Assembly (NCBI GenBank): GCA_025210395.1
Contig: JAOARV010000039.1
Span: 1 to 58,197, forward strand
From: Marinisporobacter sp.
GTDB taxonomy: Bacteria > Bacillota > Clostridia > Peptostreptococcales > Thermotaleaceae
Length of the DNA stretch: 58,197 nt
Reading direction: 5' to 3'
Shown here: positions 18,095-27,006 of the stretch, piece after piece
Layout: the number at the start of each line of letters is the position of its first letter
Numbering within the stretch: the first letter of the stretch is position 1
Notes under the pieces: model-generated
The model's input: the letters and a program-made list of their open reading frames with translations, nothing else
Databases searched by the model: none
What the model was told of the DNA's origin: nothing
Program-made: the position numbers and the translations under genes

Positions 18095-19823
18095 TTTTAT
18101 CTCCCCCATACAAAGGTATATATAAATTTACTTTGGTTCCTACATTAATTTGACTTTCTATTTCTATTTCACCATTATTTGCAGTGATTAGCTTATGAAC
18201 AACTGAGAGACCTAGCCCTGTACCATTTTCATTTTTGGTATAAAAAGGATCAAATATTTTATGAAGATCTTCTTTTTTGATACCACAACCATTGTCTTCA
18301 AAGGTAATCTGTAAAAAATCCTTTTCTTTTTCCAATAAATGACGGATTTTGATTTTTAAGATTCCTTCATGGTTCATTGCCCATAGAGCATTTGCAATGA
18401 TATTTAAAAATATTTGAGCTAACTGACCTTTATCAAAATAAGTGAAGATTACATTTTCTTCCAAGTCTTTTGATAGCTGTATATTTTTCTTTTCCATATT
18501 TTTCTTCGAAAAAAGAAGGGCATTCTCTAATACTGCATGAACATTTACAATTTGAAATCTTGGTAGATTCGGCTTTGAAAAATCTAATAAATCAGTTATT
18601 AATTCATTGACCCGATCAATTTCATGGATCATTGCATCAAATAGTTTCTCATCAGATGAACGAAGATGTGAAGATAATCTTTTCTTGAGGACTTGTGTAC
18701 TCATTTTCATGCCAGAAAGAGGATTTCTGATTTCATGAGCTAAAGCTGCTGTCAATTGTCCTAAAGAAGTCAAACGATTAATCCGATCAATTTTTTCTTC
18801 GATTTTTTTTCTATTGCTAATATCATTAAAGCTACAGATCACACCTATATTTTCTCCATCACTATTTTTCATGAGGGAAGTGGTAATATCTAAATAAATA
18901 TTTTTCCCCTTTTTTTGATCTTCAAAGGGTTCTACTTGATTGATGGTTGTTTTTGTTTTCAAAGTAGAGGTGATCTGTTTAAGTAATATCTTAATAATTC
19001 TTGGGGGAGCATGTCCTAAGGGAGTGGATTTTTCTATAATATTCACAGCTGCTTGATTATACTTTATGACTTTTCCTTGTATATTGGTGGTAATGATTCC
19101 TGTTGAAATGCTTCTTAATAGATCTTCATTAAAATGCTTCATCTGAATAAATTTATTTGTTCGATGGGCAATTTCATTTTTCATTTCATTAAAAGCTAGC
19201 CCTAAAAGACCTAATTCATCTTTTCTTTCAATATTTATTTTACTTTTGAAATTACCGCTTAACATATTATTATAGCCATCTAAAAGAATATCAATAGGCC
19301 TTGAAATATTTTCTGAAATCAAAATAATAGCGGCACATGAAAAGAAAATGCAAAGAGAAATAAGTAAAAGTACATATTCGTTAATAGGTTTATTTTCATG
19401 GGGTATTTCTTGTAGATCTAATAAGCATCCGATTTTCCAATTCCATTGCGAATAGACACGATAATGAAGCATATATCTAGGAGATATATCTTCATTATTC
19501 CAAATGCTTTTTAAAATCTCCCTCGAGGAAATATTTTTATCAGTAATGCTATTATACAAAAAATCATCTCCTTCTAGGATGAACATATTTTTTTTATCTA
19601 ATGACTTTATATAATCTAGTATAAATCCTTGTTTTTCATTATTTCTTTCAACATGCTCTATTAAAAGTAATAAATCATTCAGTTCTTTATTAATAGAGAC
19701 CCTTTCATAATGAATAAGGGTTTTGTTGTGATTTGAGTAAAATAAAATACTTAAAACAATAACTGGCATAATCATTAAAAACAGCAAAGGGAAAATCATT
19801 TTCTTCTTTATACTTAAATTCAT
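18087..19823 (-). CDS. membrane sensor histidine kinase with PAS domain, partner of the glutamine regulator
   Basis: This kinase has about 578 residues from ATG 19823. That start is chosen because TTGGAGA lies upstream; a longer in-frame start at 19931 has no ribosome site and would precede a normal signal-anchor MNLSIKKKMIFPLLFLMIM. It has TM1, a short external domain, TM2 near 165-185, HAMP, PAS (SISTGIITTNIQGKVIKYNQ), HisKA with ALAHEIRNPLSGM and HATPase with DNGCGIKKEDLHKIFDPFYT and GTGLGLSVV. It overlaps the response regulator, so the two form a two-component pair that probably senses glutamine or a related amino acid outside the cell. Confidence 0.9.
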   Translation of the reverse strand: MNLSIKKKMIFPLLFLMIMPVIVLSILFYSNHNKTLIHYERVSINKELNDLLLLIEHVERNNEKQGFILDYIKSLDKKNMFILEGDDFLYNSITDKNISSREILKSIWNNEDISPRYMLHYRVYSQWNWKIGCLLDLQEIPHENKPINEYVLLLISLCIFFSCAAIILISENISRPIDILLDGYNNMLSGNFKSKINIERKDELGLLGLAFNEMKNEIAHRTNKFIQMKHFNEDLLRSISTGIITTNIQGKVIKYNQAAVNIIEKSTPLGHAPPRIIKILLKQITSTLKTKTTINQVEPFEDQKKGKNIYLDITTSLMKNSDGENIGVICSFNDISNRKKIEEKIDRINRLTSLGQLTAALAHEIRNPLSGMKMSTQVLKKRLSSHLRSSDEKLFDAMIHEIDRVNELITDLLDFSKPNLPRFQIVNVHAVLENALLFSKKNMEKKNIQLSKDLEENVIFTYFDKGQLAQIFLNIIANALWAMNHEGILKIKIRHLLEKEKDFLQITFEDNGCGIKKEDLHKIFDPFYTKNENGTGLGLSVVHKLITANNGEIEIESQINVGTKVNLYIPLYGGDKNE

Positions 19824-20003
19824 AGTAAAGTCTCCAAGTTCGTTAGTATTATCTTTATTATACAATATAGCGTACGAACTCCAAAGTTTAATAAGTAGAT
19901 TTACTTTTAAGGCGTTGGAAGAATTTATCATAAATTAATACTTTCTTTGAGAAATCTATAAGGATAAAATATAAAAAAAGAATAAAAAGTTAGGAGATGG
20001 ATT

Positions 20004-21404
20004 ATGAATAATACAAGAAAAAAATATATATTGTGGGTCATATTATTATTTGTTGTAGTAGGTTCTATCATAGGGACTTTTTACATTGATCACTTAAGAA
20101 TATTAAAAAAACAATATAGTCAATCCTTTGATGATTCCATTGCTCAATTAGATCAATCCATGGTTGAATTCTTTTCTAATTTTGAAAATGCTTTAGAAAT
20201 GTTTTCACAAAATGAAATGGTACAGAAGGTTTCAGATAAGCCAGATCAGTATTATTTGCAAACCATGCACCTTTTTAAATCTTTTCAGCAGTCTTATGCG
20301 GCTACAGCATTTGCTTATTTTGCACCGAATAAAGTTATCTTGGAAAATAAAAAATTAATTACATGGCCGGATACATCAAATGAATTGGCGAATACAGAAT
20401 GGATTGCGGCCAAAAGACCCTGGTATGTAGGTGCTTTAGCAGCAAAGGGGAAAATCGCATGGACGAAACCTTATTTAGATGCTACTACAAAGAAGCCCAT
20501 TATTACATTATCTAAAGTTGTAAAAGATAAGAAGGGTGAATTTAAAGGGGTTATGGCAATCGATTTCTTTTTGGATCAATTATCTAATAAAATTGAAAAT
20601 TTTAAGGCGTTTAAACAAGGGCAGGCTTTTGTTATAGGTCAAGATGGAAAGGATTATTATTTTATATCCAATCATACGAAAAATAGGAAATTGAATGAGA
20701 TGATTGAAACTACTTGGAAGAATAATAAATTTGATAAAAATTCTGGGAATTTTAGCATAAATGAAGAAGATACAGACTATTATATTACGTATAGAACAAA
20801 TGAAACAACAGGATGGAAAATCATAGGGATCATAGAAGAAGAAAAAATCAATCAACCTGCAAAGGATATGATAAAAAAAATATTTACAAGTAGTCTAATG
20901 ATCATGGGAATGGGAATCATGAGTATTATATATATATTGAAGCAAATGAGAAAATCCATCAAAGATTTAAGTAATTCTTTAAATAAGCATGAAAATATAC
21001 AGGATATAGAAGATGGATTATCGGAGCAATTTAACAATTTATTAATGGAGAATGAAGAGGATGAAAATTTTATAGATGGATCAAGGAGCTATATGGGGGT
21101 ATTATTTGAAAGTCAAAGTGAACTAGAAAGATTAATAGAGTTTATGAACGATGAATTTGAAAAGAATCCTATAGGAAATCTGAAAAAACTAGAAAATATA
21201 ATTGAAGGATTAAATAAATTTAGAAAAGCTTTTGAGGAAAGCTCATTGAGGTTAGAGGAAATTCAAAAGGAAAATATTGAAAATCATATGAACTTCTTAT
21301 TAGATAAAATAAATAAATTGAAAAAGGATTACGTAGATGAGGATAGGGCTATAATCTTATATAGAATAGAAAAAAAGATTGTTATGAGGGATATAGAGCG
21401 GTAA
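20004..21404 (+). CDS. membrane-anchored dCache sensor protein without a recognisable output domain
   Basis: This 466-residue protein has TM1 (about 8-28), a double Cache extracellular domain (RPWYVGALAAKGKIAWTKPY, ITLSKVVKDKKGEFKGVMAI) typical of chemoreceptors and kinases, and TM2 (about 292-310). A Glu/Lys-rich predicted coiled-coil region of about 155 residues reaches the C-terminus. No HAMP consensus, methyl-accepting signalling tip, kinase, GGDEF or EAL domain is seen. It is divergent from the glutamine kinase and followed by a lipoprotein in the same direction. AGGAGATGG precedes the start. It may act through protein contacts, or be a receptor that lost its output. Confidence 0.7.
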   Translation: MNNTRKKYILWVILLFVVVGSIIGTFYIDHLRILKKQYSQSFDDSIAQLDQSMVEFFSNFENALEMFSQNEMVQKVSDKPDQYYLQTMHLFKSFQQSYAATAFAYFAPNKVILENKKLITWPDTSNELANTEWIAAKRPWYVGALAAKGKIAWTKPYLDATTKKPIITLSKVVKDKKGEFKGVMAIDFFLDQLSNKIENFKAFKQGQAFVIGQDGKDYYFISNHTKNRKLNEMIETTWKNNKFDKNSGNFSINEEDTDYYITYRTNETTGWKIIGIIEEEKINQPAKDMIKKIFTSSLMIMGMGIMSIIYILKQMRKSIKDLSNSLNKHENIQDIEDGLSEQFNNLLMENEEDENFIDGSRSYMGVLFESQSELERLIEFMNDEFEKNPIGNLKKLENIIEGLNKFRKAFEESSLRLEEIQKENIENHMNFLLDKINKLKKDYVDEDRAIILYRIEKKIVMRDIER

Positions 21405-21495
21405 TGATGTTGTAATTATTTTGGAATATATAGGGAAAGTTTCTATTGTAATGAAGGGGTTAGAAGTATTAAAAAGGTAATGAGGAGAGAGGATC

Positions 21496-22494
21496 ATGAA
21501 AAAGCTTTGGATACTTATTTTAGGAATATCTCTTATAGCTGGTGGATGTACAGCAAAGACAAGAAATCCATCTCATGAGGCTGATATCAATAATGAAACG
21601 AATCAGGAAGTGAAAGAACCTTCACAGAATGAAGAGAAGGGTCCAAAAGAAGATGAAGAAAGAATCATGGTTCAATATAATGACTTGATTACAGAAGGAA
21701 AACCGTATGAAATCATTACCTTTATAGATAAAAAGATTGCTATAGTATCTGAGGAAAATGGAGATAAAATGCTCCAAGGGCTGGAAAAAGTTCAAAAGCG
21801 ATATCAAAATGAATATACGGATAGTTTAATAGAAGATGATCTAGTGAGACAAAATCAATTGCATAAAATTTTTGGATATAAATTTGATCAACGTAAGGTT
21901 GAGAACATAGGAGATGAAGATTTAAAAGCTCTTGTAGTAGAAATACTTAAGGGTGGATATCAATTTATTACCTTAGAAGGTTCTTTTTATCCTATAATAG
22001 ATTATGGCGTTTTAAGAAAATATACACCCTATGTATCTGATGAAATGAGAGCATATATAAAAGTGGTATCTAAAGAGTCAGATCATCTTACATGGAATGG
22101 TGCCAGGATGAATATATCTTGGAATGAATTAGGAAATAGAGCCTTGGAAGCAGAGCGTTATTTGAGAAAATATCCAGAAGGTATGATGAAAAACGAAATA
22201 GCTAATTTATATATGATGTATATGGACTCTTTTATGAATGGTTCAGAAAATATGCCCTTGTTAGATCCTGATACAAATCAATTAAATGATAAAATTTTAA
22301 ATAGCTATAAAGATTTGATTGCTAACAATGAAGGTTCTATTACGGCAGAAGTTATTCATGAGTATTTGGCAGTTATAGAAAAAAACAATTTCAAGATAGA
22401 CGAAACAATTATGGAATTATCCAATAATATGCATCAAAAGATTATTCAAAAATTAAATTTGGGAAATGGATCTACAGATTATCATGCACAATAA
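21496..22494 (+). CDS. lipoprotein of unknown function
   Basis: This 332-residue protein has a signal peptide and lipobox AGGC. A charged Glu/Asn/Lys linker follows, then a mostly alpha-helical body of about 270 residues (DDLVRQNQLHKIFGYKFDQ, RKYTPYVSDEMRAYIKVVS). I do not recognise a named family. It follows the Cache protein by 91 bases on the same strand and is closed by a strong terminator, so the two may form an operon and the lipoprotein may act with the sensor outside the cell. That link is inference. Confidence 0.75.
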   Translation: MKKLWILILGISLIAGGCTAKTRNPSHEADINNETNQEVKEPSQNEEKGPKEDEERIMVQYNDLITEGKPYEIITFIDKKIAIVSEENGDKMLQGLEKVQKRYQNEYTDSLIEDDLVRQNQLHKIFGYKFDQRKVENIGDEDLKALVVEILKGGYQFITLEGSFYPIIDYGVLRKYTPYVSDEMRAYIKVVSKESDHLTWNGARMNISWNELGNRALEAERYLRKYPEGMMKNEIANLYMMYMDSFMNGSENMPLLDPDTNQLNDKILNSYKDLIANNEGSITAEVIHEYLAVIEKNNFKIDETIMELSNNMHQKIIQKLNLGNGSTDYHAQ

Positions 22495-22501
22495 ATAAAA
22501 G

Positions 22502-22536
22502 ACCTGCAATGGAGAGGAACTCTTTGCAGGTTTTTT
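22502..22536 (+). terminator. intrinsic terminator
   Basis: ACCTGCAA / TTGCAGGT stem followed directly by a T-run, right after the lipoprotein gene. Confidence 0.85.
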
Positions 22537-22684
22537 CAATAAGGGATTATATTCCTATGATATTTAGATTTTATTTTTAAAAGCTATAAAGCAAGTTAAA
22601 CATTATACATATTTATAGCAAAGATGTATAGAAAACTGCAATTATGATATAATATTTTATCATAAGCTTTTTAGGGGTAACAGT

Positions 22685-22759
22685 ATGACAACTTTACCTA
22701 GGGGTATATTGGACTTAGGAATGGGCGGTAGTAGTGTATTAAGTAAAATAAGAAAATGA
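22685..22759 (+). pseudogene. probable 5' remnant of a glutamate racemase gene
   Basis: A 24-codon frame reads MTTLPRGILDLGMGGSSVLS then KIRK and stops. It parallels the N-terminus of glutamate racemase (IGVFDSGVGGLTVLKEI). After the stop the same frame continues MIQEDYM, similar to the next segment of that family (PNEDIIYFGD), before more stops. The catalytic Ser after Asp is replaced by Leu. It is too short to be active. The similarity is limited to about 25 residues, so the identification is tentative. Confidence 0.4.
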
Positions 22760-22846
22760 ATGATTCAAGAAGATTATATGTAATGGATCAAGTTATAAGG
22801 ATGAAATAGTATAAATAACAAATCATATTATTTAGGAGTGGAACCC

Positions 22847-23269
22847 ATGAAAGATATTTATTTAGCTAAGGAAATTCTAGAGGAGGAAGGACGAACTTTA
22901 GTAATTGTCAAAGAAGGAAAAGTAATATTTTCTAGTAAAGATAAAGGGATTAAACCCATGTATACAGCTATAGATACCATGAAAGAAAAATTAAGGGGGG
23001 CAAGTGTGGCAGATCGGGTAATAGGAAGAGCAGCTGCCATGTTATGTACCTATGCAAATATTAAAGAGTTACATACAAAGATTATTTCAGAGGGGGCGGT
23101 AGAAGTATTAGAAAATAGTCAAGTGATATTTGCATATGAAAAAAAATCTTTATATATAAAAAATAGAGACAAGACAGGTATGTGTCCAGTAGAAAATTTA
23201 TCAAAGGATATAGATAAACCTGTGCTGTTACTAGAAAAGATAAGGGAATTTTTAGAAAATATAAAATAA
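22847..23269 (+). CDS. DUF1893 family protein
   Basis: This 140-residue cytoplasmic protein belongs to DUF1893, small proteins with a cytidine-deaminase-like fold and unknown reaction. Family marks are the early strand TLVIVKEGKVIFSSKDKGIKP, the block SVADRVIGRAAAML and a late CPVENLS with Cys. The start is ATG 22847 with AGGAG eight bases upstream; the in-frame GTG at 22838 overlaps that site and is rejected. It is followed by an ECF transporter S-component and a HAD phosphatase in the same direction, suggesting a shared metabolite. Confidence 0.8.
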   Translation: MKDIYLAKEILEEEGRTLVIVKEGKVIFSSKDKGIKPMYTAIDTMKEKLRGASVADRVIGRAAAMLCTYANIKELHTKIISEGAVEVLENSQVIFAYEKKSLYIKNRDKTGMCPVENLSKDIDKPVLLLEKIREFLENIK

Positions 23270-23338
23270 TGAAGCGCACAACCATGAAAGTATTTCTACA
23301 AAAAAGCTTTTATGGTTCTTTTTTGAGGAGGAATAAAA

Positions 23339-23872
23339 ATGAATCAAAGTGTAAAAACAAAAGATTTAATGTTGAGTGGATTGTTACTTGCCATGGGGAT
23401 TTTATTACCTATGTTTTTTCATAGTGTAGGAATGATGGGGAAAATATTCTTACCTATGCATATTCCTATTTTAATAGGTGGATTTATACTATCTCCTTAT
23501 CTAGCAGTATTTTTAGGAATGATTACGCCTCTTGTTAGTGGGGGACTTACAGGTATGCCTGTCATGTTTCCTATGGCTGTTATTATGGCCTTTGAATTGG
23601 GGACTTATGGATTGATGGTGTCTTTAGCTGTGAGAAAAATGAAACTTTCTGTTATACCATCCCTTATAATAGCAATGCTTTCTGGAAGAGTAGTAGGGGG
23701 AGTTATAGTATTTATTTTAGTTCAGTTTTTTGGTCTTAAGATGAATCCAATCCTTTTCATAAAAGGAGCAATCGTAACAGGACTTCCAGGAATAGGTATT
23801 CAATTAGTTATGATTCCCTCTATTATTTATGGGTTAAAAGGAATAACAAAAGGTAAGTGGATAGAAGGATAG
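23339..23872 (+). CDS. ECF transporter substrate-binding (S) component
   Basis: This 177-residue integral membrane protein has about six hydrophobic segments. It shows the small-Gly/Ala helix pattern and length of ECF S-components, which bind a vitamin or other micronutrient and dock on a shared EcfAAT energy module. Typical segments are DLMLSGLLLAMGILLPMFFH and PMHIPILIGGFILSPYLAVF. No EcfA or EcfT gene is in the window, so it would use a common module encoded elsewhere. AGGAGG lies before the start. The substrate is unknown; neighbouring DUF1893 and HAD genes give no clear hint. Confidence 0.8.
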   Translation: MNQSVKTKDLMLSGLLLAMGILLPMFFHSVGMMGKIFLPMHIPILIGGFILSPYLAVFLGMITPLVSGGLTGMPVMFPMAVIMAFELGTYGLMVSLAVRKMKLSVIPSLIIAMLSGRVVGGVIVFILVQFFGLKMNPILFIKGAIVTGLPGIGIQLVMIPSIIYGLKGITKGKWIEG

Positions 23873-23917
23873 GACATATAAGAATGGACATAAAAGGAAT
23901 AGGAGATGAGATGAAGT

Positions 23918-24712
23918 ATGGAATACAAAGCAGTTATTTCGGATCTAGATGGAACGTTATTAAACAAAGAGCATAAGATTAGTGATTATACAAAAGAAAC
24001 CAGCAGAAAAATTGTTGAAAAAGGAATTAAGTTCTTTATTGCAACAGGAAGACATCATATGGATGCAGGTTATATTAAAAAGGAATTAGCACTAGATACT
24101 ACATTAATTTCAGCAAATGGTTCAAGAGTACATGAGGCAGAAGAGGAAATTTTTGCTTGTGATCTGAAGGATGAAATAGTCAAAGAAATATTAATGATGG
24201 ATGTAGGGGAAGGAATCTATAAAAATATCTATCAAGGGAATAAATGGTTCACAGAAAGAGAGATGGAGTGGGTCAAGGAATTTAGAAACAATTCAGGATT
24301 TTTTTATGAATTAGTAGATTTTAAAGGATTAAAAGCATATGATGCAGCAAAAATATTTTTCATTTGTGAAGAACATGAGAAATTAGTAATGGTCAAAGAA
24401 AAAATAGAGGAAAAATTTAAAGGAGAATTGAATATTGCTTTTTCTCTCCCTCAATGTTTAGAGATTATGGCAAAAGGGGTTTCAAAAGGAGATGCCTTAA
24501 AGAAGGTTTTAAAGGAATATCATATCCATTTAGAAGAAGTAGTTGCCTTTGGTGATGGATTGAATGATCTAGAAATGCTTACAGTAGCGGGTAAAGGCCT
24601 TGTGATGGGAAATGCTCATGGTAAGTTAAAAGAGGCATTACCAGATCATGAGATTATCAATACAAATGATGAAGATGGTGTAGCTAAGTATTTAGAAAAA
24701 ATATTTTTATAA
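23918..24712 (+). CDS. HAD-superfamily Cof-type sugar/cofactor phosphatase
   Basis: This 264-residue cytoplasmic phosphatase belongs to HAD subfamily IIB (Cof/YidA). Catalytic motif I is SDLDGTLL with D9 and D11. Motif II is FIATGRHH, and motif III/IV is ...GVSKGDALKKV followed by AFGDGLNDLEML. The C2 cap lies between motifs II and III. The length is typical. An AGGAGATGAG site lies 12 bases upstream. It is the last gene of the DUF1893 / ECF group and is followed by a strong terminator. The substrate is not predictable from the sequence. Confidence 0.9.
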   Translation: MEYKAVISDLDGTLLNKEHKISDYTKETSRKIVEKGIKFFIATGRHHMDAGYIKKELALDTTLISANGSRVHEAEEEIFACDLKDEIVKEILMMDVGEGIYKNIYQGNKWFTEREMEWVKEFRNNSGFFYELVDFKGLKAYDAAKIFFICEEHEKLVMVKEKIEEKFKGELNIAFSLPQCLEIMAKGVSKGDALKKVLKEYHIHLEEVVAFGDGLNDLEMLTVAGKGLVMGNAHGKLKEALPDHEIINTNDEDGVAKYLEKIFL

Positions 24713-24792
24713 AGGATGGGAAGAGATCAAAAGAAATAACAAAATAGGTATACTACAAGGATGTTAAGAAAATTTGGTAAATTAAAGAGGTT

Positions 24793-24824
24793 AGAGCCTG
24801 GCTTATAAATAGCAGGCTCTTTTT
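24793..24824 (+). terminator. intrinsic terminator
   Basis: AGAGCCTG / CAGGCTCT stem with 12-base loop and T-run, after the HAD gene. Confidence 0.85.
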
Positions 24825-25098
24825 GTATGAATAAAAAAGTGTATCTAAGGCAAAATAAGATTTTTAAAATAGTTTTTTAAAATCTTATAAAACACGAACG
24901 TTACTTGAAAGGACTTTCTCGTGGAAAATACATATTATAAATGAAATGAAATAATATATGGGTATATTTATAAAATACATAAATAGATTATTTATAAAAA
25001 ATCTAGGAGATAGTTGGGTGGGAATGTTTTCCTGAGTCGAGATTGAAAATAAATCATGTATAAATATTTTCATAAATGATAAAACAATAAATTTTTTC

Positions 25099-25127
25099 TT
25101 GACGTGAATAGGGGGTGGTGCTATACT
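25099..25127 (+). promoter_or_regulatory. strong sigma-A promoter of the transporter/deaminase operon
   Basis: TTGACG, a 17-base spacer and TATACT with an extended TGC before it. The predicted start is near 25134, giving a leader of about 245 bases before the first gene. The DNA between the HAD terminator and this promoter (24825-25098) shows nothing recognisable. Confidence 0.8.
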
Positions 25128-25133
25128 AAATAT

Positions 25134-25372
25134 GAACATTATATAAAAAATACAAAATAATAGTTCGTGAATAAACAACGTCTGGAGAGCCGTTTTTTAT
25201 GCTTTAGGAAAGTATAAGATTTAAAATTTATGGATAACTATTGTAAAGTATAATTATTTCGACAGCTTTGAGCCAGGTCAAATTCAAAAGTAAGTTTTGA
25301 ATTTTTGTTGGCGAGATGAGCATATGCCATTAGCTCAATGGGAATTTTTTTATAAAGAATGAGAAAGGGAGA
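25134..25372 (+). promoter_or_regulatory. structured leader RNA, candidate riboswitch or attenuator of unassigned class
   Basis: The long leader can fold as a three-way junction. P1 is AATAGTT (25159-25165) with AACTATT (25236-25242). P2 is AACG/CGTT around the loop TCTGGAGAGC (25177-25194). P3 is ATGCTTT/AAAGTAT with a 3-base loop (25199-25215). Next comes a long hairpin 25272-25312 (GCCA...TGGC enclosing CAAATTCAAAA / TTTTGAATTT). Last is a short hairpin CCATT/AATGG (25327-25341) that runs into TTTTTTT. GCTCAA at 25333 can pair with TTGAGC at 25268 or with TGAGC at 25317, so alternative folds are possible. It matches no riboswitch consensus I know (purine, preQ1, ykkC, THF, ZTP, SAM, TPP, glycine). 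A published ssnA RNA motif exists for related genes, but I cannot compare it. Confidence 0.55.
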
Positions 25373-25378
25373 ATTTTT

Positions 25379-26206
25379 ATGAATAAAAGGTGGTCATACA
25401 TATTATTAGTGCCTGGTTTATCTTTGCTTAGTATTTTCTTAATTGTACCACTGATCTATACGATTATTCCAACCTTTATAGGGGAGAGGGGTATTACTTT
25501 TTATCAGTATATATCCTTTTTTAAGGATGCATACTATTTACAAATTTTTAATAGAACATTAAGAATTGCAGCTATTACATCTATTATTGCTATGATTTTA
25601 GGGGTTCCAGTTGCTTATTTTATTTCTAGAACCAATAAAAAAATAAGAGGAGTCATGATTGCTTGTACAGTTTTTCCCTTGTTAACAAATTCTGTTGTTC
25701 GTTCTTTTGCATGGATGACCATACTTGGAAAAAATGGGATTATTAATAAATTATTCCTTAATATACATATGATTGATGAACCTTATAAGCTTCTTTATAC
25801 GGAGTTTGCAATTATAGTAGGTACAGTATATTTATTTTTACCTTTAATGATTGTTTCTTTAGTTGGAGTAATGGAGAATATAGAGAACGATTTGTTAGAA
25901 GCTGCTGAAAGCCTAGGGGCAAGTAGATGGACTGGTTTTTTTAAGATTATATTCCCACTGAGTGTACCGGGTCTTATTGTAGGAAGTGTTCTTGTTTTCA
26001 CAGGGGCTTTAACAGCTTATACAACTCCTCAATTGCTAGGAGGAAACACCAATATGGTATTATCTACATTAGTTTATCAAAAAACCATGACTCTTGGAGA
26101 TTGGTCAGGGGCATCAGTAGTTGCTACGATTATGATTTTTACCACATTAACCGTAATATTTTCTATTAATAAGTTAGCTAAGAAGCTAAATGAAAGAGGT
26201 GTTTAG
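25379..26206 (+). CDS. ABC transporter permease (PotB type)
   Basis: This 275-residue membrane permease of the spermidine/putrescine and 2-aminoethylphosphonate (BPD) class has six hydrophobic segments. The EAA loop that contacts the ATPase is LLEAAESLGASRWTGFFKII. It is the first gene of a six-gene run (permease, permease, ATPase, binding protein, adenine deaminase, amidohydrolase). The second permease starts two bases after its stop, so translation is coupled. In this context the cargo may be a purine or polyamine-like compound rather than spermidine. GAAAGGGAG precedes the ATG. Confidence 0.88.
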   Translation: MNKRWSYILLVPGLSLLSIFLIVPLIYTIIPTFIGERGITFYQYISFFKDAYYLQIFNRTLRIAAITSIIAMILGVPVAYFISRTNKKIRGVMIACTVFPLLTNSVVRSFAWMTILGKNGIINKLFLNIHMIDEPYKLLYTEFAIIVGTVYLFLPLMIVSLVGVMENIENDLLEAAESLGASRWTGFFKIIFPLSVPGLIVGSVLVFTGALTAYTTPQLLGGNTNMVLSTLVYQKTMTLGDWSGASVVATIMIFTTLTVIFSINKLAKKLNERGV

Positions 26207-26207
26207 G

Positions 26208-26990
26208 ATGAAGCAGAATAAATGGTTAACCCTATTTGTTTTTCTAGTTTATAGTTTTTTATTTGCGCCACTAGTGATCATCTTCGTAACTGCTTTCGGA
26301 CCAGATGAATACATAGCCTTTCCGCCAAATGGATTTAGCCTTCGATGGTTTGTAAATATTTTCACATCAGATATGTTTATGAGGACTTTTGCCATGAGTA
26401 TACAAATAGCCGTATTGGCAACTCTATTTGCTTTGCTTTTAGGCATTCCCGTTGCTTATACACTCAGTAGATTTGATTTTAAAGGAAGATCGGTTATCAA
26501 AAATATATTCTTTTCACCCGTAATTGTACCTGGAATTGTTTTTGGTTTTTCTTTATTCAATTTTATTATCATCAAATTGAGGCTACCTATTTACGCCAGT
26601 TTATTAATCGCACATATTGTTGTAATCATTCCTTATATTATTCGCGTTGTTGCTTCAAGTTTGGAAAACTTTGATTATTCCATAGAAGAAGCAGCCATAA
26701 GCTTAGGGGCAAGTAAAGTAAAAACCTTTTTTATGGTAGTACTACCGAATATTACTTCAAGTGTCATCGCAGCTTTTATGTTAGCTTTTATTAATTCTTT
26801 TAATAATGTACCTGTATCTATTTTTTTGACAGGTCCAGGAGTGAGCACATTACCGATTCAAATGATGAGTTATGTAGAATATTATTATGATCCTACGGTT
26901 TCAGCTTTGTCGGTTATTTTGATGCTTATGACCATGGGAATTATGTTTGTTGTTGAGCGGACTTTAGGACTTAGTTATTTTTCAAAATAA
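26208..26990 (+). CDS. ABC transporter permease (PotC type)
   Basis: This is the second membrane permease of the pair, about 260 residues with six hydrophobic segments and an EAA loop SIEEAAISLGASKVKTFFMV. ATG 26208 is preferred over the in-frame ATG 26190, because AGAGGTG at 26195 gives correct spacing and 26190 lies inside the upstream gene. It would form a heterodimer with the preceding permease. Confidence 0.88.
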   Translation: MKQNKWLTLFVFLVYSFLFAPLVIIFVTAFGPDEYIAFPPNGFSLRWFVNIFTSDMFMRTFAMSIQIAVLATLFALLLGIPVAYTLSRFDFKGRSVIKNIFFSPVIVPGIVFGFSLFNFIIIKLRLPIYASLLIAHIVVIIPYIIRVVASSLENFDYSIEEAAISLGASKVKTFFMVVLPNITSSVIAAFMLAFINSFNNVPVSIFLTGPGVSTLPIQMMSYVEYYYDPTVSALSVILMLMTMGIMFVVERTLGLSYFSK

Positions 26991-27006
26991 AGGTTGGAGG
27001 TATATT

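Noticed and set aside
24886..25173. PurR-type box pair before the transporter operon
   Set aside because: CGAAC and GTTCG words occur near 24895 and 25163, but they are about 270 bases apart with poor flanks, unlike the close pairs bound by PurR.
25134..25372. Purine (guanine/adenine) riboswitch
   Set aside because: A three-way junction is present, but the conserved purine-aptamer core and loop-loop sequences are not seen.
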